The notes below the pieces were generated by a model. It was given only the letters and a program-made list of their open reading frames with translations. It searched no databases and was not told where the DNA came from. Below are positions 8,725-16,804 of a DNA stretch of 64,000 bases, piece after piece. Made by a program: the position numbers and the translations under genes. Source of the stretch: Amycolatopsis sp. NBC_00345 (GTDB lineage: Bacteria > Actinomycetota > Actinomycetes > Mycobacteriales > Pseudonocardiaceae); NCBI RefSeq assembly GCF_036116635.1, contig NZ_CP107995.1, positions 1,984,001-2,048,000 on the forward strand. The letters run 5' to 3'. Numbering within the stretch: position 1 is the first letter of the stretch; each line of letters starts with the position of its first letter.

Positions 8725-11700
8725 ATGGCAGCGCACGGCCCCGGCCAACTGAGTGGTCGACAGTTTCTCGCCCCGGCTGACAAGCGGATCAGCACAGCCG
8801 ACATCGCCGCGCTCTACCAGCGTGGCGCCCCGACCTCCTGTACCGGCACGGAATTGCGCTACATCGGGATGCCGATCGGCGGCGGTGCCTGCGGCCAGGT
8901 GTACCTCGGCGGCGACGGCAAGCTCTGGTACTGGGATGTTTCGAACGCGCCGGCCTCGCCGTGGGACAACTGCGGCGGGCCGGCCTATGCCGACCCGAAC
9001 CTGCAGTTCTCCCCGTTCGGCAACGGTTTCGTGTTGCGTACCACCGCGCACGGCGCCAGCACGGCGCGGGCCGTCGACGCGACCGGATTCGCCGAGGTGA
9101 CCTTCACCGGGCAATACCCACTCGGCCAGGTGGACTATCGCGATCGCGGTTGCCCGGTCTCGATGCACCTGGATGCCTTCGCCCCGTTCATCCCGGGCGA
9201 GGCGGACGATTCCACGCTCCCGGCCACCGTGGCCGCCTACACCCTGACCAATACCTCCGATTCCCGGGTCGTCGCCGAGCTGACCGGCTGGGCGGAGAAC
9301 CCGGTGGCGTTGCGGGCCCGGACCGGAACGCCGATCACGTTGTCCAGCAACGAGATCGACGGTGCCGGTTATCGCGGCGTGCAGTTCACCGCCGCGAACG
9401 AGCCGGTGACCAGCACCCGGCCGGACATTCTCTTCGAGAGCTGGGAAAACCCCGGCTACCCCGGCTGGACGGTCACCGGCACCGCGTTCGGCTCGGGGCC
9501 GGTCCAGGTCAGCGCCGTACCCGACTACATGCTGCGCTTCGGCAACCTCAACGCGCAGGGCCCGCAGTTCGTCACCTCGCACGACTTCATCACCGCGGCC
9601 GGCGACGCGACCCTGGCCGACAGTTACGTCGGCACGCTGACCAGCGCCACGTTCACGGTGTCCCGCCGCTACGTCGCGGCCTGGGTCGGCGGCGGCAACG
9701 ACCCCGCCGCGACCGCGTTGAAGGTCGTGGTGGACGGCCAGGTGGTCGGCGCGCTCGCCGGGGACGACACCGAGCCGATGCACCTGCGGTACCTCGATCT
9801 CCTTCGCTACCAGGGCAAGTCCGCGCAGATCAGCATCGTCGACTCGGCCACCGGCGGCTGGGGGCACGTCAACGTCAGCAACATCAGCTTCACCGACGTG
9901 CCGGCGAGCGTCCCGCCGATCGGCACCCTGCCCGACGGCGGCACGCAGAGCATCTCGGCGGTGCTCGGCGACGGTCTGCCCGGCGCCGCGTCGGCGGCAC
10001 TCGGCGACATCACCGTCAGACCCTCGATCGCGGACTGGAGCAGCCCCACCGCGATCGCCACCTCGGGACCCGGACCGGCGAGCATCGACGGCGCGCTCGG
10101 CACGATCACCGGCGCGGTCACCGCGCGGTTCGCCCTGGCGCCCGGCGAGAGCCGCAGCGTCCGGTTCGTGCTCGCCTGGTATTTCCCGGTACCGGACCGG
10201 AACGCCCTGTCCTTCCTCACCGATATCGGCACCCTGCAACGGCATTACGCGAGTTCCTTCGCCTCGGCGCAGAGCGTGACCGCCTATCTGGCCGCCAACC
10301 TGGTCCGGCTGGAGACGGCGACCCGGCTGTGGGTGCGCACCTGGTACGACGACGCCACGCTGCCGCACTGGCTGCTGGAACGGACCCTGCACACCGCGGC
10401 GACGCTGGCCACCAACGTCGCGCTGCGCCTGTCCGACGGCCGGTTCTACGCCTGGGAGGGCGTCAACTGCGCGCCGGGCACCTGCGAACACGTCTGGAGT
10501 TACGCGCACAGCATCGCCCGGCTGTTCCCCACGCTGGAACGCGACACCCGGCAGCGGGTCGACCTCGGCATCGGCTTCCACCCGGACACCGGGGAGATCG
10601 GCAACCGCGCCGAGGCCGACCGGGCCTGGGCCACCGACGGCCAGTGCGGCACGATCCTGCGGATCTACCGGGAGCACCAGCTGGCCCCGGACAACGGTTT
10701 CCTGCAGGCCAACTGGCCGAGGATCAAGCAGGCGATCACCTGGGTGATCAGCAAGGACACCAAGCACAACGGGACGCTGGCCGGCGCGCAGCCCAATACA
10801 CTGGACGCGATCTGGTACGGCGAGATCGCCTGGCTGACCGGGATGTACGACGCCGCCCTGTATGCCGGTGCCGCGATGGCGGCCGAGATGGGCGACACCG
10901 CGTTCGCGCAGACCTGCACCGGGCTGGCGCGGTCCGGGATCTCCTCGATCGCCACCGAGCTGTGGAACGGCGAGTACTTCATCCAGCTGATCGACCCGGC
11001 CGCGCCGGACGCGCCCAATTCCAATGCCGGCTGCCACATCGACCAGATGCTCGGCCAGAACGCCGCCTGGCAGCTCGGCCTGCCGAGGATCTTCGACCCG
11101 GCGCAGGCGAGCACGGCGCTGGCCAGTATCTACCGGTACAACTTCGTGCTCGACCCGGCCGCGTACCGGGAAGCGAACACCGCGATCCCCGGCGGCCGCT
11201 GGTACGCCATGGCCGGCGAGCCCGCGATGATCATGACCACCTTCCCGCACGGCGGTGCCGGAGAGGCCAACGGCAACCCGCCGGCCGGGGTCGCCATGTA
11301 CTTCAACGAATCCTGGACCGGCCAGGAGTACCAGCTCGCCGCGCAGATGATCTACGAGGGTATGGTGGACGAGGGCCTGATCGTCACCCGCGCGGTGCAC
11401 AACCGGTATTCGCCGGCGAAACGCAACCCGTACAACGAGATCGAATGCAGCGGGCACTACTCGCGGGCGATGGCCGGGTACAGCGTTTTCCTCGCCGCCT
11501 GCGGGTTTTCCTGTCACGGGCCGCAGGGCAAGCTCACCTTCGCCCCGAGGATCGGCCCGGAGGACTTCGCCGCCGCGTTCACCGCGGCCGGCGGCTGGGG
11601 CCTGCTCCGGCAGCGACGCACGGCCCGGCACCAGGTTTCCTCGGTCGAGGTGCGCTACGGCGAGGTCCGGCTGGCCGAGCTCCAGTTGCAGCTGCCGGCC

Positions 11701-11859
11701 GCGCCCGCGAGCAGTCCGCGGGTTCGGCTGCAGCTCGACCGCCGGGAACTGCCGGCGCCGGAGGTCACCGTGACCGGCGACCTGATCACCATCGGTCTCG
11801 CCACCCCGGTCACGCTACCGGCCGGCGCGACGCTCACGGCCACCGTTTCCCTTGGCTGA
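8725..11859 (+). CDS. GH116 family beta-glucosidase/glucosylceramidase-like enzyme
   Basis: A 1044-residue protein resembling GH116 (GBA2-like) enzymes. The N-terminal beta-sandwich has MPIGGGACGQVYLGGDGK and GCPVSMHLDAFAPFIPG. Residues about 225-395 form an inserted beta-domain (ESWENPGYPGWTVTG, TATGGWGH-type text) like carbohydrate-binding inserts of bacterial relatives. The C-terminal (alpha/alpha)6 domain holds WEGVN...CEHVWSYAHS and NTLDAIWYG. By analogy with TxGH116, E578 is the candidate nucleophile and D694 the candidate acid/base. I chose ATG 8725 because AGGAGG ends 4 bp before it. There is no signal peptide, so it is probably cytosolic. It likely cleaves a beta-glucoside or glucosyl lipid. 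It stands alone apart from its own promoter palindrome. Confidence 0.8.
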   Translation: MAAHGPGQLSGRQFLAPADKRISTADIAALYQRGAPTSCTGTELRYIGMPIGGGACGQVYLGGDGKLWYWDVSNAPASPWDNCGGPAYADPNLQFSPFGNGFVLRTTAHGASTARAVDATGFAEVTFTGQYPLGQVDYRDRGCPVSMHLDAFAPFIPGEADDSTLPATVAAYTLTNTSDSRVVAELTGWAENPVALRARTGTPITLSSNEIDGAGYRGVQFTAANEPVTSTRPDILFESWENPGYPGWTVTGTAFGSGPVQVSAVPDYMLRFGNLNAQGPQFVTSHDFITAAGDATLADSYVGTLTSATFTVSRRYVAAWVGGGNDPAATALKVVVDGQVVGALAGDDTEPMHLRYLDLLRYQGKSAQISIVDSATGGWGHVNVSNISFTDVPASVPPIGTLPDGGTQSISAVLGDGLPGAASAALGDITVRPSIADWSSPTAIATSGPGPASIDGALGTITGAVTARFALAPGESRSVRFVLAWYFPVPDRNALSFLTDIGTLQRHYASSFASAQSVTAYLAANLVRLETATRLWVRTWYDDATLPHWLLERTLHTAATLATNVALRLSDGRFYAWEGVNCAPGTCEHVWSYAHSIARLFPTLERDTRQRVDLGIGFHPDTGEIGNRAEADRAWATDGQCGTILRIYREHQLAPDNGFLQANWPRIKQAITWVISKDTKHNGTLAGAQPNTLDAIWYGEIAWLTGMYDAALYAGAAMAAEMGDTAFAQTCTGLARSGISSIATELWNGEYFIQLIDPAAPDAPNSNAGCHIDQMLGQNAAWQLGLPRIFDPAQASTALASIYRYNFVLDPAAYREANTAIPGGRWYAMAGEPAMIMTTFPHGGAGEANGNPPAGVAMYFNESWTGQEYQLAAQMIYEGMVDEGLIVTRAVHNRYSPAKRNPYNEIECSGHYSRAMAGYSVFLAACGFSCHGPQGKLTFAPRIGPEDFAAAFTAAGGWGLLRQRRTARHQVSSVEVRYGEVRLAELQLQLPAAPASSPRVRLQLDRRELPAPEVTVTGDLITIGLATPVTLPAGATLTATVSLG

Positions 11860-11862
11860 AAG

Positions 11863-11908
11863 CTCGTGAGTGTTTATGACGGTTAGAACCGTTCTAAACA
11901 CTCACGAG
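11863..11908. terminator. Long two-part hairpin between convergent genes
   Basis: Outer arms CTCGTGAGTGTTTA (11863-11876) and TAAACACTCACGAG (11895-11908) pair over 14 bp. After a TG/TC mismatch, inner arms ACGGTT (11879-11884) and AACCGT (11887-11892) pair over 6 bp around a 2-nt loop. It starts 3 bp after the GH116 stop and contains the stop of the convergent gene, so it can terminate both transcripts. No U-tract is needed in such GC-rich hosts. It may also be a dispersed genus-level palindrome. Confidence 0.7.
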
Positions 11909-12314
11909 TCTTGGCAGTAGCGCTGGTGATCTGGTTCAGGTGAGTCACGGTGACGGGCGGGATCAGCAGCACGTCCACGCTTTCGGGGGCCGAGTGCAGA
12001 TCCACCACCACGTAGTCGGGGCCGAGCTGAGCGGACAGCGTTGTCCGGGCCGACTCCGACAGCTTCATCGCGGTGGCCACGAGTGTCACGTTCTCTTCGG
12101 CGAATGACGAGCGTCCGGCGGTCCCGCCGTTTCGGCTGCCCGGGTCACTGATTCCGGAGTGGAACGTGCTGGGTGCGCCGGAAATCGTGGCGATCGTGGT
12201 GCCATCGCTGACGATGCGCAGGTCCTCGTCCGGGCCGAGCGTGCGGACGAGCGCCAGAACGTCCTCGGGCAGGCGGTCGGCGTCGATCCACCGCGCGGGT
12301 TGATGTCCCGTCAT
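11883..12314 (-). CDS. Hypothetical protein, 143 aa
   Basis: I do not recognise this family. The N-terminal 50 residues (WIDADRLPEDVLALVRTLGPDEDLRIVSDGTTIATI) read like the small beta-strand/helix segment of Phd/AbrB-type or immunity proteins. Then follow a polar linker and a C-terminal half with alternating hydrophobics (LGPDYVVVDLHSAPESVDVLLIPPVTV). There is no membrane segment or signal peptide. Codon use is typical of the host. The stop codon lies inside the hairpin shared with GH116. No toxin partner is adjacent. The start at 12314 is the first in frame. Confidence 0.55.
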   Translation of the reverse strand: MTGHQPARWIDADRLPEDVLALVRTLGPDEDLRIVSDGTTIATISGAPSTFHSGISDPGSRNGGTAGRSSFAEENVTLVATAMKLSESARTTLSAQLGPDYVVVDLHSAPESVDVLLIPPVTVTHLNQITSATAKTRECLERF

Positions 12315-12389
12315 CTGGCCCGGACCAGGCAGAGAGTGTCGTCCCCCAGCGGATTCCTCATGGGAACCGATGCTCTCACATCAGCCGGA

Positions 12390-12986
12390 CTACCGGTCGG
12401 CGTCTTCCGGCGCGCCGTCGAGCGTCCAACCGCGGAGGCTGCCGCAGTACGCCGCGACGAGGCGACGGCTGAGCTGGGCTTCCGAGAGGCCGACGGTGTC
12501 CTTGAGGTCGAAGATCTCGCGGGGGTCGAACAGGATGTTCCAGAGGAAATGGCCTTCGTCGCCGGGGGCCGGGAGGCCGAGTTCTTCGGCGGCCTCGGCG
12601 ATGGGACGGGCGAGCGCGTCGGCCTGGACCGTGAGGTAGTGCGCGCCGGACCGGAGCCGGGCCAGATAGCCTTCGCCGGAACGGGTGTGGACCATCGCCC
12701 GGCCGTGCTTGACGACCAGGCGCACCCACTCGCGGCTCACCTCGTCGAGCAGGGTGATGCCGTGGCTTTCGGCCCGCTGGCTGAACGTGAGCAACCGCAG
12801 GCCGACGTCGAACCGGTACTCCGCGAGGATTTCCTCGACCGAGCCGAAGTGCCGGTACGCGGTGGCGGCCGCGACTTCGGCGCGTTCGGCGACGTCGGCC
12901 ATCTTCACGGCGGTGCCGTGCCGGCCGGCCAGGAAGGCCGCCGCCTTGACCAGCCGCCGCCGGTTTCGTTCCGTGTCACTGCGCAC
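12390..12986 (-). CDS. TetR family regulator, candidate master of the 12-22 kb block
   Basis: 198 residues with an N-terminal TetR helix-turn-helix (RLVKAAAFLAGRHG, VAERAEVAAATAYRHFGSV, about 10-55) and an all-helical ligand domain. It lies 37 bp after the aminotransferase gene on the same strand and has no promoter space of its own, so it is probably the last gene of the SDR-aminotransferase operon. That operon starts beside the operator at 15039-15062. It is therefore the best candidate for the protein that binds the repeated TGAGA-N6-TCTCA sites and represses its own operon. The ligand is unknown. Confidence 0.85.
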   Translation of the reverse strand: MRSDTERNRRRLVKAAAFLAGRHGTAVKMADVAERAEVAAATAYRHFGSVEEILAEYRFDVGLRLLTFSQRAESHGITLLDEVSREWVRLVVKHGRAMVHTRSGEGYLARLRSGAHYLTVQADALARPIAEAAEELGLPAPGDEGHFLWNILFDPREIFDLKDTVGLSEAQLSRRLVAAYCGSLRGWTLDGAPEDADR

Positions 12987-13023
12987 GACCCGGTCCGCTC
13001 CTCACTTCGGAATGGGGACGATC

Positions 13024-14190
13024 TTACGAGCCGCGCAGGGCGGCGAGTCCCTCGCCCAGTCGGGCGACCCCGGTTTTGATGGCTTCTTCGCTCGCCGCGT
13101 AGGAGAGACGCAAGTGGTACTCGCCGTGCGCGCCGAACTCGGCGCCCGGCCGGACCGCCACGCCGAACTCCGTGAGCTTGGCGACGAGGTCCGTGGACGG
13201 GAGGTCCAGGTCGTACCGCGGGAATTGGTAGAACGCGCCTTCGGGCGCGCTCAGCGTGAGGCCCGGGATCGCGGCGAGCCGCTCGCTCATGATCTGGCGG
13301 CGCCGCTCGTACGCGGCCCGCATCCGGGCGATGTCGGCGTCGCCGGTCCGCACCGCGGCGAGCGCGGCGTCCTGGACGAACGTGTTCACCGAACCGTTGA
13401 AGGTGTTGTGGATCCGCGCCGTCGCCCGGATGAGCGGCGACGGGCCCCACAGGTAGCCGACGCGCCAGCCGGTCATCGCGTAGCTCTTGGAGAAGGTCTG
13501 GCAGTAGAGCGTCCGGTCGCGCAGGCCGTCGATCGAGATCGCCGAGGTGAAGGGGCGGCCGGTGTAGTCGAGGTCGGCGTAGGCCTCGTCGGAGATCACG
13601 AGGGTGGGCGTGCCGTCGAGCAGCCCGGCGAGCGCTTCCAGCTCGGCGCGGCTGTGCACGATTCCGGTCGGGTTGCCCGGGTTGCAGAATACGAAGAGCT
13701 TCGCGCCGGCGAGGGCGTCGCCGAGCCGGTCGAGGTCCCAGTGCAGGTCGTCCGCGAGCGGCACGGGAACGACCACTCCGCCGGCCATGCTGACCAGGTC
13801 GGCGTAGAGCGAGTAGGTGGGATCGGGGATCACGACCCGGTCACCGGGGTCGACGATGCCGAGGATCGACGCGGCGAGGCCGGCGGTGCCGCCCTGCGTG
13901 ACCAGGATGTCGGCGGCCGAAACCGGAGCCTCGGCGATCTTGGAAAGCTTGTCGGCGAGCGCTTCCCGGAGTGCGACCTCCCCGAGCAGCGGCGAATAGT
14001 GGGTGCGCCCCGCGCGCAGCGAGGCGGCGGCGGCCTCGGTCACCTGCTCCGGGGTGTCGAAGTTGGGTTCGCCCATGGCGAGCGACACGAGGTCGCCGGA
14101 CGACTGCGGTTGCTGCTTGCGGCGGGAGGCCGCGACGATCCGGGTCACGGCTTCGGCGGGGGCGAACTCGGGCAGCAGGGTGAGGGTCAC
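13024..14190 (-). CDS. Class I/II pyridoxal phosphate aminotransferase
   Basis: A 388-residue fold-type I aminotransferase of the aspartate aminotransferase superfamily. It shows SLAMGEPNFDTP, THYSPLLGEVALREALADKL, VTQGGTAGLAASILGIV, the NPGNPTG loop, DEAYADLDY and the PLP lysine K235 in TFSKSYAMTGWRVGY. The GTG start at 14190 is preceded by AGGAG; the longer reading overlaps the upstream SDR and was rejected. It sits 19 bp after the SDR and before TetR. It probably links an amino acid to a 2-oxoacid in the pathway. Specificity is not visible. Confidence 0.88.
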   Translation of the reverse strand: MTLTLLPEFAPAEAVTRIVAASRRKQQPQSSGDLVSLAMGEPNFDTPEQVTEAAAASLRAGRTHYSPLLGEVALREALADKLSKIAEAPVSAADILVTQGGTAGLAASILGIVDPGDRVVIPDPTYSLYADLVSMAGGVVVPVPLADDLHWDLDRLGDALAGAKLFVFCNPGNPTGIVHSRAELEALAGLLDGTPTLVISDEAYADLDYTGRPFTSAISIDGLRDRTLYCQTFSKSYAMTGWRVGYLWGPSPLIRATARIHNTFNGSVNTFVQDAALAAVRTGDADIARMRAAYERRRQIMSERLAAIPGLTLSAPEGAFYQFPRYDLDLPSTDLVAKLTEFGVAVRPGAEFGAHGEYHLRLSYAASEEAIKTGVARLGEGLAALRGS

Positions 14191-14209
14191 GCGGTTCTCC
14201 TGGGCTGGT

Positions 14210-15007
14210 TCAGTTGCGGGGCGCGGACGGGGCCGGAGCGCCCGTCCAGCGGCTGATCTCAAGGTCGGCCGAGGTGTCGCGCTGCCGGGTCGGGGCGACG
14301 ACGATCTCCTGGAGGACCACCCGCTGGGGCAAGGTGACCGCGAGGCGGATCGCCTCCGCCACGTCGACCGGTTGCACCATGTGGGCACGTTCCTCGGCCG
14401 CCGGCGGCCGGGCGCGGTGATCGAGGATCGGGGTGTCCGCCTCGCCCGGCAGCACGGTGATGGCTCGCAGGCCCTGGCCGCGGAAAGTGTTGTGCAGGAA
14501 CGTCATGAAGTTGCGGACGCCGGCCTTGGCCGCACCGTAAGCGGCGCCGCCGAGCAGGTTGGGATTGACCGCGGCGAGCGACGAGACGGTGACGATCGTC
14601 CCGGCGCCGCGGTCCAGCATGCCGGGCAGCACGGCCTGGGTCAGCTGGAAGACCGCGGTGAGGTTCACCTCCAGGACCTGCCGCCATTCGTCGTGCGGCA
14701 GCCACTGGGGGTTGAGCACCGCCGACGCGCTCCCCGCGTTGTTGACGAGGACGTCAACGGGGCCGAGGTCCGCGTGCACCCGGGCGAGCGCGCGGGACAC
14801 GTCGTCCGCGCTGGTGATGTCCGCGGCGATCGGGAGCGCGGTTCCGCCGTCGGCGCGGATCTGCGCCGCGACCTCGTCGAGCGCGTCCTGCCGCCGGCCG
14901 AGCAGCACGACGGCGGCGCCCTCGGCGGCGAGCAGCCGGGCGGTCTCCCGGCCCATGCCACTGCCGGCGCCGGTGATGAGAGCGGTCGTGCCGACCAGTT
15001 TCGTCAC
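14210..15007 (-). CDS. Short-chain dehydrogenase/reductase (SDR)
   Basis: 265 residues, classical SDR. The cofactor motif TGAGSGMGRE and GRRQD suggest NADP(H); NNAG is present, and the catalytic YGAAK matches Y-x3-K, with LPGEADTPIL in the usual PG position. GTG 15007 has GGAGAGGAAG upstream; the frame runs on into the neighbouring gene on this strand, but that part is a shadow. The first gene of a three-gene operon, it begins 32 bp downstream of a TGAGA/TCTCA operator. It oxidises or reduces an alcohol/ketone of unknown identity. Confidence 0.87.
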   Translation of the reverse strand: MTKLVGTTALITGAGSGMGRETARLLAAEGAAVVLLGRRQDALDEVAAQIRADGGTALPIAADITSADDVSRALARVHADLGPVDVLVNNAGSASAVLNPQWLPHDEWRQVLEVNLTAVFQLTQAVLPGMLDRGAGTIVTVSSLAAVNPNLLGGAAYGAAKAGVRNFMTFLHNTFRGQGLRAITVLPGEADTPILDHRARPPAAEERAHMVQPVDVAEAIRLAVTLPQRVVLQEIVVAPTRQRDTSADLEISRWTGAPAPSAPRN

Positions 15008-15038
15008 GCTCTTCCTCTCCGAACGAAGTGACTGTCTG

Positions 15039-15062
15039 TTCTCATTTGAGACTACGTTCTCA
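15039..15062. promoter_or_regulatory. Operator copy A of the TGAGA-N6-TCTCA family
   Basis: TGAGACTACGTTCTCA (15047-15062) is a 16-bp palindrome with 5-bp arms. An extra half site TTCTCA (15039-15044) directly precedes it. It lies 32-55 bp upstream of the SDR-aminotransferase-TetR operon start. It matches copy B (19088-19103) at 14 of 16 positions in the same orientation on the plus strand. Confidence 0.75.
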
Positions 15063-15063
15063 G

Positions 15064-16056
15064 TTAGTCGGGGGCAAGTGCGCGGCGGAGCCCCCAGGCG
15101 CCGAACACGTCGGCCGCGGCCCGTTCGAGCGTGCGCACCTCGGCTTCCCGCTGGGCGGACCGGCGGACGGAGGTCTCGCGGTCGATCCAGCGGAACCGCA
15201 GTTCCCGGCCCGGGCCGGCTTGGCCGAGCAGGGGGAGTGAAGTGCGCGCGGCGACGCCGATGATCGGGTAGCCCGCGGTCAGGCTCCGGTACCGGCCGAG
15301 GACGATGAGCTCGTCCGCGTGCGGGATTTCCAGCGCTCCGACGGGCACGCCGTGCGACGCGATCTCGGTCTCGCCCTCCGGGTGGCGGACCGGGCCGCCG
15401 AGCCGGAGGCCGACGTGGTTGGAGCGGTCGGTGACCACATAGGACGACTCCGCGATCAGCTCGCGGATGCCGGGAATCGCCGTGCTGCCATGGCTTTCCA
15501 CGACGTCGACGAGCCAGGGCCCCTGGTCGAGTGGCAGCGTGGGGACGGGCAGCCGGAACACCGGCTGGTCGAACGACCGGAAGCCGCCGAACCCGGACTC
15601 GACCATCACTCGCGTCCCCGGGCGGAGAACCTGGCCGAAACCCATGCGGGCATCGGGGGCCGCGCTGCCGAGGAACGTTTCCGCGGCGATCGCGCCGTGA
15701 ACGGCCAGATAGGTCCGGGTGCCGTGCCGCACGTCGTGGACCCGCAGCTCCTGCCCGGCGGGCACCACCACCGGGGCCCAGCCGCCGGCGGGCGCGCCGC
15801 CGACGGTGACCCGGGACGGTGCCCCGGTGACGGCGACCAGGACGTCGTGGTCGGGCACGAAAGCCAGCTCGCCGCCGAGGTTTTCCAGCAGTGTCGCGCC
15901 GCGGTGGTTGCCGGCGAGGAGGTTCGCGACGACCGCGGAGTGCTGGTCGGCCGCACCGCCGGTGGGGACGCCGAGCCGTTCGGTGTCGCGCCGCCCGAGG
16001 TCCTGGAACGTCGTGAGCCACCCGGTTTTCGTGATCTCGAGCGCCACGTCCGTCAT
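15064..16056 (-). CDS. PxpC/KipA-like biotin-dependent carboxyltransferase-fold subunit
   Basis: 330 residues of the KipA (5-oxoprolinase subunit C) family, which with PxpA and PxpB opens cyclic amides using ATP in the cytoplasm. Family text is visible: TTFQDLGRRDTERLGVPTGG, VANLLAGN and GATLLENLGGEL, then FLGSAAPDARMGFGQVLRPG and the C-terminal NHVGLRLGGPV and ASHGVPVGALEIP. The usual P-S-G-A-M-D stretch after LGVP is T-G-G-A-A-D here. Its start overlaps the pxpB-like stop by 4 bp (ATGA). The family is clear, but action on 5-oxoproline itself is doubtful. Confidence 0.82.
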   Translation of the reverse strand: MTDVALEITKTGWLTTFQDLGRRDTERLGVPTGGAADQHSAVVANLLAGNHRGATLLENLGGELAFVPDHDVLVAVTGAPSRVTVGGAPAGGWAPVVVPAGQELRVHDVRHGTRTYLAVHGAIAAETFLGSAAPDARMGFGQVLRPGTRVMVESGFGGFRSFDQPVFRLPVPTLPLDQGPWLVDVVESHGSTAIPGIRELIAESSYVVTDRSNHVGLRLGGPVRHPEGETEIASHGVPVGALEIPHADELIVLGRYRSLTAGYPIIGVAARTSLPLLGQAGPGRELRFRWIDRETSVRRSAQREAEVRTLERAAADVFGAWGLRRALAPD

Positions 16057-16784
16057 GTGGGCACCGCCTTCGGGAGCAGGAAGCTGCCCTGCAGGGCCGT
16101 CGCTTCGGCCGGGCTGACGGGCACGAACCGCACGAGGTCGCCGGTGCCGAACGACACGGGTTCCGGGCGCGTGATGTCGACGATGGTGTGCGGCGTGCGG
16201 CCGACCACCCGCCAGCCGGTCGGGCCGGGGAACGGCTGGATGATCGCGTGGGTGCCGGCGATCATGACCGCCCCCGGGGCGACGTCCGTGCGCGGCTCGG
16301 CGCGGCGGCGCACCGGCCGGGGCATCCGCAGGCCGTCCATCATCGGCGCCATTGCCGCCCCCAGCAAGGAAACCGTGAAGACGGACTCCGCGATCGCCTC
16401 GACCACCTCGCCGGGAGCCAGGCCTGCTTCGTCGGCGACGGAGACGAGGTCGGGGCCCGTCTCGTCGTCGAAGACGACCGGGATGGCGAACTCGTGGACC
16501 AAGCGGCGCTGCCCGGCGTCATCGGTTGCGGGGGACTCGGCCAGCAGGCGCGCCGCGTATTCGACGTGCCGGGGCGAGGTTTCCAGCGGGTCGAACTCGA
16601 TGAGCAGGGATTCGAGGCCGGAGACGACGTCGAGCACCCCCGGCGGCCGGCGCGCGAGGAACCGTTCGCGGAACGCGACGATCGCGGCCCGGCGGACCGC
16701 CTGATCGGCGTGCGGAACCGTCACCATCACCGCCGAGTCGCCGAACGGCTCGACGGTGATGGTGGTGGGCTGTGCGGTGGTCAT
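16053..16784 (-). CDS. PxpB/KipI-like subunit, divergent
   Basis: 243 residues of the KipI (5-oxoprolinase subunit B) family: VEPFGDSAVMVTV at the start, LESLLIEFDP in place of the usual Y-R-S-L-L-V strand, and a C-terminal GWRVVGRTPHTIVDI like the family's G-W-x-x-I-G-R-T-P. The central loop normally reading G-F-x-P-G-F-x-Y-L-G is LLGAAMAPMMDGL, so its glycine/aromatic core is gone. ATG at 16784 is chosen because upstream sequence overlaps the pxpA-like gene. It is translationally coupled to the KipA-like gene and probably forms a heteromer with it. Confidence 0.78.
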   Translation of the reverse strand: MTTAQPTTITVEPFGDSAVMVTVPHADQAVRRAAIVAFRERFLARRPPGVLDVVSGLESLLIEFDPLETSPRHVEYAARLLAESPATDDAGQRRLVHEFAIPVVFDDETGPDLVSVADEAGLAPGEVVEAIAESVFTVSLLGAAMAPMMDGLRMPRPVRRRAEPRTDVAPGAVMIAGTHAIIQPFPGPTGWRVVGRTPHTIVDITRPEPVSFGTGDLVRFVPVSPAEATALQGSFLLPKAVPT

Positions 16785-16804
16785 CTCGGCGTCCGTGCGC
16801 GGCC

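Noticed and set aside
8713..11631. 972-codon open frame on the minus strand, and a 972-codon frame on the plus strand (8961-11879)
   Set aside because: Both are shadows of the GH116 gene, with Arg/Gly/His-rich text and no ribosome binding site.
14210..16021. Long reading of the SDR frame into the PxpC-like gene
   Set aside because: The part above 15007 is Arg/Pro-rich and antisense-type text; GTG 15007 has a strong ribosome binding site and begins a normal SDR.
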